Below are positions 35,680 through 44,756 of a stretch of 62,894 bases of DNA, one piece after another. Origin of the DNA: Fundidesulfovibrio agrisoli. Lineage in GTDB: Bacteria; Desulfobacterota; Desulfovibrionia; Desulfovibrionales; Desulfovibrionaceae. The notes below the pieces were generated by a model that did not search any database, was not told where the DNA came from, and was given only the letters and a program-made list of their open reading frames with translations. Position 1 is the stretch's first letter, and every line of letters begins with the position of its first letter. The stretch covers positions 1-62,894 of the forward strand of contig NZ_JAKZKX010000022.1 in assembly GCF_022808715.1 (NCBI RefSeq), in the 5' to 3' direction. The position numbers and the translations under genes were made by a program.

Positions 35680-35927
35680 TCGTCAAATTCATCGACTTCC
35701 TGCGCGACCGGCTCACCCTGGTGATCCGGTGCTGCATCGGCGTGCTGGCCCTGCTGGTGCTCTGGGACGCCCTGTTCGTCTCCAAGGAGCACGCGCACAC
35801 CATGGTGGAGCACATCCCGGGCTTCTGGTCGCTGTTCGGGTTCGCGGCCTGCGTGATCATCATCATCGGTTCCAAGTGGTACGGCCACCAGGGGATCATG
35901 ACCCGCGAGGACTACTACGATGACTGA
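35676..35927 (+). CDS. Small two-helix membrane protein within the nuo operon
   Basis: The 83 residues have two membrane helices (about 15-34, CCIGVLALLVLWDALFV, and 50-68, WSLLFGF-type AACVIIIIGSKWYG) and an acidic tail, EDYYDD. Overlaps the preceding gene (ATGA) and the next one by 8 bases, so it is translated with them. No family is recognised. Position suggests an accessory subunit or assembly aid for the two flanking antiporter-like subunits. Confidence 0.82.
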   Translation: MIVKFIDFLRDRLTLVIRCCIGVLALLVLWDALFVSKEHAHTMVEHIPGFWSLFGFAACVIIIIGSKWYGHQGIMTREDYYDD

Positions 35928-37713
35928 TCTCTGGATCCACCCCTCGCTCATCCTGATCCTGGGCGCGCTCGTGCTGCAGATCACCCCCAAGGCGATGCGC
36001 AAGGCCGTGCTGATCGCGGTGCCGGTGCTGGCCTTCCTGGACGTGCTCTCCATGCAGGGGCACTTCGGGGTCTACGGGCAGGCCCGCTTCCTGGACTGGA
36101 CGCTCACCTTCGGGCGGGTCGACGGCCTCTCCATGGTCTTCGCCTACATCATGACGCTCATGTGCATCATCGGCACCATCTACGGGCTGCACGTGGAGAA
36201 CACCTGGGAGCACCTGGCCGCCTGGATCTACGTGGCCGGGTCGCTCGGCGTGATCTTCTGCGGGGACTACCTGGTGCTGTTCCTGTTTTGGGAGCTGATG
36301 GCCTTCTCCTCGGTGTTCCTGGTCTGGTTCAGGGGCCGGAAGGAGTCGCTGGCCACGGGCTACCGGTACCTGCTGGTGCACACGGCGGGCGGGCTCATGC
36401 TGCTGGCGGGCCTTGTGCTGCGCTACCAAGCCACGGGGGGCGACATCTCCTTCGGGCCCATCGGAGTGGGCGACCCGCACCTCTACACCTGGCTCATCAT
36501 GGCGGGCTTCATCCTCAACGCCGCCGTGCCCCCGCTGCACGCCTGGCTGCCCGACGCCTACGGCGAGGCCACGGTCTCGGGCGCGGTGTTCATGTGCGCC
36601 TTCACCACCAAGACGGCGGTCTACGCCCTGGCGCGCGGCTTCGCGGGCATGGAGATCCTGGTGCCCCTGGGCGTGTGCATGGCCCTCTACGGCGTCGTGT
36701 ACGCGGTGCTCGAAAACGACGCCCGGCGGCTGCTGGCCTACCACATCATCAGCCAGGTGGGGTACATGGTGGCGGGCGTGGGCCTCGGCTCGCAGATGGC
36801 CATCAACGGGGCCTGCGCGCACGCCTTCGCGCACATCCTCTACAAGGGCCTGTTGTTCATGGGCTGCGGCTCGGTGCTGCAGATGACGGGCAAGAGCAAG
36901 TTCACGGAGCTGGGCGGGCTCTACAAGAAGATGCCCCGCGCCTTCCTGTTCACGCTCATAGGGGGCCTCTCGATCTCGGCCTTCCCCTTGTTCAGCGGCT
37001 TCGTGAGCAAATCCATGATCGTGGCCGCCGGTTTCGAGCAGCACAACCTCTGGGCCGCCTTCCTGCTGATGCTGGCCTCGGCGGGCACCTTCCTGCACAC
37101 GGGCCTCAAGGTTCCCTATTACATCTGGTTCGGTAAGAACAACTGCAGCAAGGAGACCTGGGAAAAAGCCAAGGATCCGCCGCTGAACATGCAGGCGGCA
37201 ATGCTCATCGCCTCCTTCCTGTGCATCTTCATCGGCTGCTACACGCCGTACCTCTACGACATGCTGCCCTACCCGGACGTGGCCGCGCAGTACCACCCGT
37301 ACGACACCTACCACCTGTCCGAGACGCTGCAGATCCTGCTGTTCACGGCCCTGGGCTTCTTCCTGCTGCTCAAGAAGCTCACCCCTGAGGCCGTCATCAG
37401 CCTGGACATGGACTGGTTCTACCGCATGGGCGGCCGCGCCTTCTTCTGGCTGGCGCGCAAGCCCATCCAGTCCGCCGACGACACCGTGAGCGAGGCCTAC
37501 AACACCATCGGGCTCATCCCCCTGATGAAGACCTCGCGCTTCTGGTCCTGGTTCGACTGGAACATCCTCGACGGCGTGATCGACGGCACGGCGCGAGGCG
37601 TGCGCGAGACGGGCGGCGTGCTGCGCGGGGCGCAGGCCGGGCGCCTGCAGTACAACATCATCCTGATGCTGGCGGTGGTCGCCGTGGTGCTCGTCGTCCT
37701 GGCCGCGGCCTGA
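35920..37713 (+). CDS. nuoL: NuoL-type antiporter-like subunit with C-terminal lateral helix
   Basis: The 597 residues form about 14 membrane helices plus a C-terminal extension. The key Glu is in LFLFWELMAFSSVFLVW; pump residues lie in AAVPPLHAWLPDAYGEATVSGAVFMCAFTTKTAVYALAR (in blocks). The end, DWNILDGVIDGTARGVRETG through GRLQYNIILMLAVV, matches the NuoL C-terminal helix that runs along the membrane arm. It could also be called Na+/H+ antiporter subunit D. Together with the 34183 gene it doubles the usual terminal pump. Confidence 0.9.
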   Translation: MTDLWIHPSLILILGALVLQITPKAMRKAVLIAVPVLAFLDVLSMQGHFGVYGQARFLDWTLTFGRVDGLSMVFAYIMTLMCIIGTIYGLHVENTWEHLAAWIYVAGSLGVIFCGDYLVLFLFWELMAFSSVFLVWFRGRKESLATGYRYLLVHTAGGLMLLAGLVLRYQATGGDISFGPIGVGDPHLYTWLIMAGFILNAAVPPLHAWLPDAYGEATVSGAVFMCAFTTKTAVYALARGFAGMEILVPLGVCMALYGVVYAVLENDARRLLAYHIISQVGYMVAGVGLGSQMAINGACAHAFAHILYKGLLFMGCGSVLQMTGKSKFTELGGLYKKMPRAFLFTLIGGLSISAFPLFSGFVSKSMIVAAGFEQHNLWAAFLLMLASAGTFLHTGLKVPYYIWFGKNNCSKETWEKAKDPPLNMQAAMLIASFLCIFIGCYTPYLYDMLPYPDVAAQYHPYDTYHLSETLQILLFTALGFFLLLKKLTPEAVISLDMDWFYRMGGRAFFWLARKPIQSADDTVSEAYNTIGLIPLMKTSRFWSWFDWNILDGVIDGTARGVRETGGVLRGAQAGRLQYNIILMLAVVAVVLVVLAAA

Positions 37714-37764
37714 GCCCGTGAAGCCCTGGCCGTGCCTCGATCTCATTGAGCAAGGAGCGTGGGA

Positions 37765-39288
37765 ATGGACTTTCTGACCATGAATACATTCGGGTTCCCG
37801 ATCCTCTCGCTACTGATCTTCCTGCCGTTGGCGGGAGCGGTGGTGGCCCTGATGCTGCCGGGCGAGAACGCGGTGAAGGTGTGGAGCCTGATCGTCACCC
37901 TGGCCGTGGCGGCCCTCTCCCTGCCTGTGTGGTGGGGGTTCGACACCACCTCGCACCTCTACCAGTTCGGCGAGCACGCCGCCTGGATTCCCACGCTGAA
38001 CATCAACTACACCCTGGGCGTGGACGGCATCTCCATCCTGCTGGTGATGATGACCACGCTCATCATGCCGCTGTGCGTGCTGGGCTCCTGGCGCTACATC
38101 ACCACGCGGGTGCGCGAGTTCATGATCTGCCTGCTCATCATGGAGACCTCCATGCTGGGCGTGTTCATGGCCCTGGACCTGGTGCTCTTCTACGTGCTCT
38201 GGGAGGCCATGCTCATCCCCATGTACCTGCTCATCGCGGTCTGGGGCGGCCCCCGCAAGACCTACGCCTCCATCAAGTTCTTTTTGTACACCCTGGCCGG
38301 GTCGGTGCTGCTGCTGGTCGCCATCGTGGCGCTCTACATCAGCCAGGGCACCTTCAGCATCCCGGCGCTCATGGGCCAGAACTACTCGTCGACCTTCCAG
38401 CTCTACGTGTTCCTGGCCTTCTTCATCGCCTTCGCCATCAAGGTGCCCATGTTCCCCTTCCACACCTGGCTGCCCGCGGCCCACGTGGAGGCGCCCACGG
38501 CGGGTTCGGTCATCCTGGCCTCGGTGCTCCTGAAGATGGGCACCTACGGCTTCCTGCGCTTCTGCCTGCCCATCACCCCGGCGGCCACGGTGGGGCTGAT
38601 GCCCTTCCTGCAGTGGCTCTCGGTGGCGGGCATCCTCTATGGGGGGTTCACGGCCCTGGCCCAGCAGGACATGAAGAAGCTCATCGCCTACTCCTCGGTG
38701 GGGCACATGGGCTTCGTGACCCTGGGCATCTTCGCGCTCAACCAGCGCGGCATCGAGGGCGCGGTGCTCCAGATGATAAACCACGGCGTGACCACGGGCG
38801 CGCTGTTCTTCTGCGTGGGCATGGTCTACGAGCGCAGCCACAGCCGCGAGCTGTCGGCCGCCGCCGGGCTTGGCCGCTTCATGCCCATCTACGTGACCTA
38901 CCTGACGGTCTTCTCACTCTCATCCCTGGCCTTCCCGGGCACCAACAGCTTCGTGGGCGAGTTCCTGATCCTGGCGGGGGCCTTCTTCAACAACAAGATC
39001 GTGGCTGCCTGCGCCGTGCCCGGCGCCATCCTGGCGGCGGCCTACATGTTCAGGATGCTGCAGCGCGTCATCTGGGGCGGCACCGCCAACCCGGACCAGT
39101 CCAAGATGTTCGACCTCAACTGGCGCGAGACCGTGACCCTGGCCCCGCTGCTCGTCTTCGTGTTCTGGATCGGCCTGGCCCCCGAGCCCTTCCTCAAGGC
39201 CATACGCCCGAGCATCACCAACCTCATCGCGCAGACCGCGTATACGGCCCAGAACTCGCTGGCGCTCACCGAGCTGATGCCGCGCTGA
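37765..39288 (+). CDS. nuoM: Complex I subunit NuoM
   Basis: The 507 residues have about 14 membrane helices. Conserved: LFYVLWEAMLIPMYLLIAVWGG (key Glu), AFAIKVPMFPFHTWLPAAHVEAPTAGSVILA (pump Lys and lumenal His block), and YSSVGHMGFVTLG. ATG 37765 with AAGGAG seven bases upstream is chosen over GTG 37759. There is a 51-base gap after nuoL. Confidence 0.95.
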   Translation: MDFLTMNTFGFPILSLLIFLPLAGAVVALMLPGENAVKVWSLIVTLAVAALSLPVWWGFDTTSHLYQFGEHAAWIPTLNINYTLGVDGISILLVMMTTLIMPLCVLGSWRYITTRVREFMICLLIMETSMLGVFMALDLVLFYVLWEAMLIPMYLLIAVWGGPRKTYASIKFFLYTLAGSVLLLVAIVALYISQGTFSIPALMGQNYSSTFQLYVFLAFFIAFAIKVPMFPFHTWLPAAHVEAPTAGSVILASVLLKMGTYGFLRFCLPITPAATVGLMPFLQWLSVAGILYGGFTALAQQDMKKLIAYSSVGHMGFVTLGIFALNQRGIEGAVLQMINHGVTTGALFFCVGMVYERSHSRELSAAAGLGRFMPIYVTYLTVFSLSSLAFPGTNSFVGEFLILAGAFFNNKIVAACAVPGAILAAAYMFRMLQRVIWGGTANPDQSKMFDLNWRETVTLAPLLVFVFWIGLAPEPFLKAIRPSITNLIAQTAYTAQNSLALTELMPR

Positions 39289-39322
39289 ACGGAAAACAGG
39301 ACTTACAAACCAAGGCCAACAT

Positions 39323-40744
39323 ATGAACGCACTGCTCTTCGCTCCTGAACTGGTCCTCATCATAGGCGGGCTCGTGGTCTTCGGCCTGAGCATGGTCTCG
39401 GTGCCCCCGGGTGCGGTCAGGAAGATCACCCTGGCCCTGGCCCTGTGCACCATCGCGGCCTGCGTGCTCACCCTGCCGCTGAAAGGCAGCCTGTTCTACG
39501 ACGCCTACCGGGTGGACCTGTTCTCCCAGATCGTGAAGCTGGCCCTGGCCGCCGGTTTCGCCCTGGTGCTGCTCTTCGGCACGGACCTCAAGGACGTGGC
39601 CGAGGACATCCGCCCCGAATACTACTTCTTCCTCATCACGAGCATGCTGGGGCTGACCCTGCTGGCCAGCAGCGTGGAGCTTCTGACCCTGTTCCTGTCG
39701 CTGGAGCTGTCTTCGTACTCGTTGTACCTGCTGGTGCCCATGCGCGACGAGCGCGGCGGCATGCGCGAGCAGATGGAGGCGGCGGTCAAGTACATCCTGT
39801 TCGGCGTGGTGGCCACGGGCATCATGCTCTTCGGCATGAGCTACGTTTTCGGGCTCACCGGCACCACCTACCTGTACAAGCTGCTCCCGGCCATGCACGC
39901 CGTGATGGGCCAGCCCGTGGCCTGGGTGGCGCTGCTCATGATGCTGTGCGGGTTCTTGTTCAAGCTGGCGGTGTTCCCGTTCCATTTCTGGTCGCCCGAC
40001 GTGTACCAGGGGGCCTCCAACGACACCACGGCCTTCATCGCCTCCATCCCCAAGGTGGCGGCGGTGGCCATCCTGGCGCGGTTCTGCGCCCTCGCCACCC
40101 CCGAGACCCAGGCCGTGATCACCACGCTCACGGCGCTCTCCATCGCCTCCATGTTCTACGGCAACCTGGTGGCCCTGGTGCAGACGGACATCAAGCGCAT
40201 GCTGGGCTTCTCCGGCATCGCCCACGCGGGCTACATCCTGCTAGGCTTCGTGACCATGCAGGCTTTGGGCTTCGCCACCGCGCTCTACTACGTGGCGGGC
40301 TACCTGGTGATGATGCTGGCGGCCTTCCTGGTGATCTGCACGGTGTCGCCCACGGGCGCCAACGTCACCATCAAGGATTTGAACGGCCTGCACAGGCGCT
40401 CGCCCCTGCTGGCCTTCACCCTGGCGGTGAGCATGTTCGCCCTGGCGGGCATACCGCCGTTCGTCGGGTTCATGGGCAAGTTCATGCTGCTGACCGGGGC
40501 CTACAAGGCCGGGCACCTGATGCTGGTCATCATGGCGGCGATCAACACGGCGATCTCCATCTACTACTATCTGCAGGTGGTGCGGGCCATCTACACCGTG
40601 CCCCCGCAGAGCGACGACGCCATCGGGCTGGAGCCCGGCGTGCGCGTGGCCAGCGTTGTCCTGCTGGCGGCGATCATCGCCCTGGGCTTGGCCCCCGACG
40701 CCATCGTGCAGATGACCTCCACCGCTGTGAAGGCCATCATGTAG
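39323..40744 (+). CDS. nuoN: Complex I subunit NuoN
   Basis: The 473 residues have about 14 membrane helices. Conserved: FLSLELSSYSLYLLVPM (key Glu), LFKLAVFPFHFWSPDVYQGA, and MLGFSGIAHAGYILLG. It is the last gene of the operon, closed by the terminator at 40775. NuoN is the pump nearest the E-channel. Confidence 0.95.
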   Translation: MNALLFAPELVLIIGGLVVFGLSMVSVPPGAVRKITLALALCTIAACVLTLPLKGSLFYDAYRVDLFSQIVKLALAAGFALVLLFGTDLKDVAEDIRPEYYFFLITSMLGLTLLASSVELLTLFLSLELSSYSLYLLVPMRDERGGMREQMEAAVKYILFGVVATGIMLFGMSYVFGLTGTTYLYKLLPAMHAVMGQPVAWVALLMMLCGFLFKLAVFPFHFWSPDVYQGASNDTTAFIASIPKVAAVAILARFCALATPETQAVITTLTALSIASMFYGNLVALVQTDIKRMLGFSGIAHAGYILLGFVTMQALGFATALYYVAGYLVMMLAAFLVICTVSPTGANVTIKDLNGLHRRSPLLAFTLAVSMFALAGIPPFVGFMGKFMLLTGAYKAGHLMLVIMAAINTAISIYYYLQVVRAIYTVPPQSDDAIGLEPGVRVASVVLLAAIIALGLAPDAIVQMTSTAVKAIM

Positions 40745-40774
40745 ATATTCGCGCCGCCCGCGCCCCACAAAAAC

Positions 40775-40813
40775 CCGGCCCCCGCAGGCGCATGCCTGCG
40801 GGGGCCGGCTTCT
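40775..40813 (+). terminator. Intrinsic terminator of the nuo operon
   Basis: A 15-bp perfect stem (CCGGCCCCCGCAGGC/GCCTGCGGGGGCCGG, loop GCAT) is followed by CTTCTTTACC. It lies 30 bases past the nuoN stop. Confidence 0.88.
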
Positions 40814-40883
40814 TTACCATACTGCCGCTCTTGGGATTCCAGGCCGAAAACCGCCCTGTTCCCGCCGCCTCGACACCCCATAC

Positions 40884-40960
40884 GGGATTTCAAAGGGAGG
40901 AACTCCCTTTGGCGGGGTCCAGGGGCGGCGCCCCCGGCCGCCGGAGGCATCTCCCCCCCG
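40884..40960. repeat. Double-hairpin intergenic repeat, copy b
   Basis: Nearly identical over about 70 bases to 97-170, with the two inverted repeats AAAGGGAG/CTCCCTTT and GGGGC/GCCCC-type. It sits between the nuo terminator and the decayed lrgB fragment. Confidence 0.8.
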
Positions 40961-41003
40961 GCTTCCTCCCCTCAGCCCGGAATCAACGCCGCCCTCATCC
41001 CGC

Positions 41004-41096
41004 TCATCTCCGCTCCTGATTCCACACCGCCAGCGCGGCCCCCACAGCCGTAAACACCCCGGCCAGGATCAGGCCAACCCGGCCGTGGAGCCTAGC
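41004..41096 (-). pseudogene. Remnant of an lrgB-like 3' end
   Basis: Read on the minus strand, this encodes GSTAGLA, then after a one-base deletion LILAGVFTAVGAALAVWNQERR and a stop. It closely matches the end of the intact lrgB at 43455 (GSMAGLALILAGVFTAVFAP) in both protein and DNA. The 5' part is absent and the chemoreceptor gene begins its stop codon immediately upstream. It cannot make a functional protein. Confidence 0.75.
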
Positions 41097-41099
41097 TCC

Positions 41100-43220
41100 C
41101 TAGCTCCGCCCGCCCGGCAGCGCGGCTTTGCGCGCGCCTGGGGCCAGCGCGCCCGCGTGGCCCGCTCCGCCTTCGCTCTTCATCTCCTCGATGAGGCTCT
41201 TGAGCGCCTGGGCCTGGTCGGCCAGTTCCACAACAGCCGCGGCGGACTGACGCATGGCGTCGGCGGTCTCGGAGGATATCCGGCTGACGTCCTCGATGGA
41301 GTGGTTGATCTCCTCGCTGGCGGCGGACTGCTCTTCGGAGGCCGTGGCGATGGAGCGCACCTGATCCGTGGTGATGTCCACCAGCCCGACGATCTCACGC
41401 AACGCTTCACCGGACTTCCCGGCCAGCTGCGTTGCCGCGTCGATCTTGGAGACGGCCTGCTCCACGTTGCCGATGTTCTTGCGCGCACCTTCCTGGATGC
41501 CATGGACGGCGGCGTCCACTTCCTTGGTGGCGGTCATGGTTTTTTCGGCCAGCTTGCGCACCTCGTCGGCCACCACGGCGAAACCGCGTCCGGCATCCCC
41601 CGCGCGGGCGGCCTCGATGGCCGCGTTCAGGGCCAGGAGGTTGGTCTGGTCCGCGATGTCGGAGATGACGCCGAGCACCCGCCCGATGCCCTCGGCCTGC
41701 TGGCCCAGGGCCGTCATGTCGGATTTGAGGCCCAGGGCCTGCTCCTGCACCTCGCCGATGCCCCGGATCACCTGGGCGACCACGGTCGCGCCGCCCTCGG
41801 CCCTGTGTTTGGCGTTGTCGGCGGTCTCGGCAGCCTGGGAGGCGTTCCTGGCGACCTCCAGCACCGTGGCGTTCATCTGCTCCATGGCGGTGGCGGTCTC
41901 GCCCACGCGCCCGCTCTGCTGCTCCGCCCCCCGGCTCGATTGCTCGATCTGGGCCGAAAGTTCCTCGGAAGCGGAAGTGAGGATCTCCACCACGCTCTCC
42001 AGCTTGCCGGCGGCCTGAAGCATGCCTTCAGCCTTGGCCAGCTCGGCGGCGTGGCGGGCCTCGTCGGCCTCCCTGGAGGCCTGGGCCGCGCGGGCCGATT
42101 CATCACTGGCCAGGCGGCTTTTCTCGTCCGCCTCGGCGATCTTGCCCTTGAGGCTGGCGACCATGCTGCGCAGGCTGTCGGCCAACTTGCCGATCTCGTT
42201 GGTGTGGCGAAGGCCCAGCGTGCTGTCCAGGTCGCCGCCGGCCACGCCCGAGGCGTACGCCTCCAACTGCTTCAAAGGCCTGACCGCGATGCGCTCCAGG
42301 GCCAGCAGGCACACGGCTATGAGAATGGCAATGGCCCCTGCGCCAAGCAGGATCATGAAGTTGCGCTCGTGCCTGGCGGCGGACTCGATCTCCTCCTCGT
42401 CCATGGAGAAGGCCAGCACCCAGTTCCAGCCGGGCACGCGCATCCAGACGACGCTCTTTTCCGCGCCGTCCCGGACCAGCCTGGCCGCGCCCTTGGGCGA
42501 GCCCAGCAGGGTGGCCACCCCCTGCTCCGAGGCGATGTCCTTGAGCAGCATCTCCTTGTTGGGGTGGGCCACCACCACGCCCTTGGGGGAGAGGATGAAC
42601 GGATGGCCGGTTTTGCCCACGCGGGTGGCCTCGATGTAGTTGGCGATCAGGCTGTCCAGCGCGTAGGACATGCCCACCCCGCCCAGCACCTTGCCGGAAT
42701 CGTCCGTGATTGGGGCCGTGACGCTGACGATCAGCTTGCCCGTGGCGATGCTTTTGGTGGGGACGTTGCTGTAGGCTTCCTTCCCGGCCAGGGTCTCGCG
42801 GATGTATTCGCGGTCGGCAAGGTCGTTGGGCTTGCCCGGCTTGCCCTGGATGCTCAAGAGCGCCTGCTTGCCCTTGGCGTCGAACACGTAGAACGTGTTC
42901 ACGTCCGGGGAGGCAAGGGACATGGCTCGGACCAGCTCCCGGGCCTCGGCTTCATGCTCTCCTGTCTGGAGATACTGGCGCAGCACGGCGACCTTGGATA
43001 TGCCGCGCATCCTCTCCATCTGCTGCGAGCCGAAGTCCGCAGCGGAGCTGGTGAGCGTTTCAACCATCTGCTGCATTTCATGCCGTTTGGCGGAGAGGCT
43101 TCCGTCGTATATGGAAGCTGCTACGAAATAGACCAACACAGACTGGACACAAAGAACGACAACCCCGATCAAGAGGGCCATCGTCGTCCTGATGCTTCTG
43201 GTCATCATTTGCATCTCCAA
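41100..43220 (-). CDS. Methyl-accepting chemotaxis protein with dCache-type sensor
   Basis: The 706 residues comprise a membrane helix (about 10-35), a large periplasmic Cache-like sensor (about 40-290, with [20 protein letters not shown] and [16 protein letters not shown]), a second helix (about 295-315), HAMP and the cytoplasmic signalling domain with [19 protein letters not shown] and [16 protein letters not shown]. It probably senses organic acids or amino acids. It lies between an intact lrgAB pair and a decayed lrgB 3' fragment, suggesting that it was inserted or duplicated there. Confidence 0.93.
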   Translation of the reverse strand: MEMQMMTRSIRTTMALLIGVVVLCVQSVLVYFVAASIYDGSLSAKRHEMQQMVETLTSSAADFGSQQMERMRGISKVAVLRQYLQTGEHEAEARELVRAMSLASPDVNTFYVFDAKGKQALLSIQGKPGKPNDLADREYIRETLAGKEAYSNVPTKSIATGKLIVSVTAPITDDSGKVLGGVGMSYALDSLIANYIEATRVGKTGHPFILSPKGVVVAHPNKEMLLKDIASEQGVATLLGSPKGAARLVRDGAEKSVVWMRVPGWNWVLAFSMDEEEIESAARHERNFMILLGAGAIAILIAVCLLALERIAVRPLKQLEAYASGVAGGDLDSTLGLRHTNEIGKLADSLRSMVASLKGKIAEADEKSRLASDESARAAQASREADEARHAAELAKAEGMLQAAGKLESVVEILTSASEELSAQIEQSSRGAEQQSGRVGETATAMEQMNATVLEVARNASQAAETADNAKHRAEGGATVVAQVIRGIGEVQEQALGLKSDMTALGQQAEGIGRVLGVISDIADQTNLLALNAAIEAARAGDAGRGFAVVADEVRKLAEKTMTATKEVDAAVHGIQEGARKNIGNVEQAVSKIDAATQLAGKSGEALREIVGLVDITTDQVRSIATASEEQSAASEEINHSIEDVSRISSETADAMRQSAAAVVELADQAQALKSLIEEMKSEGGAGHAGALAPGARKAALPGGRS

Positions 43221-43454
43221 TGTTGTGGATGCCGCTTCATTTCACTATTATACGTCACAACTCACAACCCCGTCCATACTAGATTTCGGGGCCGTCAATA
43301 TCAGTCATCGACAGCACACCGGGGACACGCCCGCTCGCCCTGCGCAACATGACCCGGGCAATGCGCCGGGGCAGCTATGGTCGGGATGTGCGGGACGGAT
43401 AAGGATGCGCGGGAATACGGGCGCTTCGTTCAAACGGGCGGCGGCGCTCTCCGC

Positions 43455-44147
43455 TCAGGGCCCGCCCAGAATCCATACCGCAAGCGGCGCGAACACCGCA
43501 GTGAACACCCCGGCCAGGATCAGGGCCAGCCCGGCCATGGAGCCCTGCTCCTCGCCCTCTTCGAGCGCGGCGGCGGTGCCCTGCGCGTGGGACACGGTGC
43601 CCAGGGCCAGCCCCCTGGCCACGGGGTTGCGGATGCCCACGCGCCGCAGGAACACGGCCCCCACCAGCGAACCCAGGGTGCCCGTGGCCACCACGAAGGC
43701 CGTGGCCAGAGGCGGGACGCCATCGTACATGCGGGCGATCTCCACCGCGAAGGGGATGGAGACGCCCTTGGGCAGGATGGACATGACCACTTCGCGCGGG
43801 AGCCCGGAATACTTGGCGATGGCCCCGGCCGTGAGCATGGCGGTGAGCGCGCCAAGGCCCACGCTGGCCAGGATGGGCAGCGCGTAGAGCCGCAGCAGCC
43901 CGCGATGGCGGTAGAGGGGCACGGCCAGGCCCACCGTGGCCGGGCCGAGCAGGAAAGTCATGATGTCGCGGGCGGGGATGTAGTCGGCGTAGGGCATGTT
44001 CAGGCCCATGAGCACGGCGCCCACCACGGCGGCGCTGAGAACAACCACGTTGAGAAGGGGGTGGGGGCGGCGCAGGTAGAGCTTGCGCAGCAGCACGTAG
44101 GCCGCCAGCGTGAGCGCCACGAGCAGGGGGGTGGTCAGATGTCGCAC
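43455..44147 (-). CDS. lrgB: LrgB/CidB family membrane protein
   Basis: The 230 residues form about seven helices with the family blocks MTFLLGPATVGLAVPLYRHR, GLPREVVMSILPKGVSIPFAVEIA and ATGTLGSLVGAVFLRRVGIRNPVARGLALGTVSHAQGTA (in blocks). The pair LrgAB/CidAB affects murein hydrolase activity and, in some species, pyruvate or glycolate transport. GTG 44147 is chosen because the helices begin right after it; it overlaps lrgA by 13 bases. Confidence 0.88.
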   Translation of the reverse strand: MRHLTTPLLVALTLAAYVLLRKLYLRRPHPLLNVVVLSAAVVGAVLMGLNMPYADYIPARDIMTFLLGPATVGLAVPLYRHRGLLRLYALPILASVGLGALTAMLTAGAIAKYSGLPREVVMSILPKGVSIPFAVEIARMYDGVPPLATAFVVATGTLGSLVGAVFLRRVGIRNPVARGLALGTVSHAQGTAAALEEGEEQGSMAGLALILAGVFTAVFAPLAVWILGGP

Positions 44148-44521
44148 GGCTTGCCCCTGCGATGCAGCCACTGGGTCAGGGCGCCGACCAGCCAGAACGG
44201 GAGCAGTGAGCTGACGACCACGGCGGTCGAAAGCTCCAGCCAGTATTCCTTGAACACCGCGCCCCAATCCATCAGGCCCACGGTGATGGGCACGAAGAAG
44301 AACACAAGGTGCCTGAGCAGAAAGTCCGCCGCGTGGGAGACGTGCTCCAGCTTGACCACGCCCAGGCAGAGCAGGGTGAACAGCGTCACCACGCCCACCA
44401 CGTTGCCGGGCAGGGGCAGGCCCACGGCCTCCACGAACCAGCAACTGCCGCGATAGACGGCCCAGAGAATGGCCGCCTGCCAGGTGAACCTGAACACATT
44501 GCCGAGGGAAACGTCCTGCAT
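44135..44521 (-). CDS. lrgA: LrgA/CidA family holin-like protein
   Basis: The 128 residues contain about four membrane helices: the family block LPLPGNVVGVVTLFTLL, then FLLRHLVFFFVPITVGLMDW and the helix STAVVVSSLLPFWLVGAL. Small holin-like partner of LrgB, overlapping it. The N-terminus (MQDVSLGNVFRFTWQA) is typical. A palindromic element lies upstream at 44548-44650. Confidence 0.88.
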   Translation of the reverse strand: MQDVSLGNVFRFTWQAAILWAVYRGSCWFVEAVGLPLPGNVVGVVTLFTLLCLGVVKLEHVSHAADFLLRHLVFFFVPITVGLMDWGAVFKEYWLELSTAVVVSSLLPFWLVGALTQWLHRRGKPCDI

Positions 44522-44547
44522 GATGCGCCTCGCCCGATCAGCCTGTT

Positions 44548-44650
44548 GAAAATACCCGCCGGCTGCGCCGCCTTGAAGAAGTCAAACCCCACGCACTCTA
44601 AGTGCGCCTCGTCATTGACTTTTTCTTGCGCCATGCCCGCAGGTTTGTGG
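44548..44650. repeat. Palindromic intergenic element upstream of lrgA
   Basis: On the minus strand AAGAAAAAGTCAA pairs imperfectly with TTGACTTCTTC, with GGCGCACTTAGAGTGCG folding inside. The minus strand can be read as a short frame (beginning MAQEKVND), but this looks like an accidental reading of a structured repeat. The layout resembles dispersed stem-loop repeats of deltaproteobacteria. No second copy is seen in this window. Confidence 0.5.
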
Positions 44651-44756
44651 GACGGGCTGACAATATCGATAGCCGCTAGGGATGGCGCGCAGGGGTGGGC
44701 CTATCCGAGGCGCGCCCCGATTGCAACGCCGGAACGGCCGGAGCCCCGTCCCTCCG

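Noticed and set aside
35896-37746. Minus-strand open frame of about 600 codons antisense to the nuoL-type gene
   Set aside because: The composition (His, Arg, Gln, Gly) and absence of motifs show a shadow of the real gene.
29132-40744. Possible NuoE, NuoF or NuoG subunits hidden in the operon
   Set aside because: Every frame between nuoA and nuoN is accounted for by other subunits; no NADH-binding or [2Fe-2S] thioredoxin-like motif is present.
44386-44634. Short minus-strand frame (begins MAQEKVND) as a gene
   Set aside because: It overlaps the start of lrgA and coincides with a stem-loop element; more likely a repeat than a protein.
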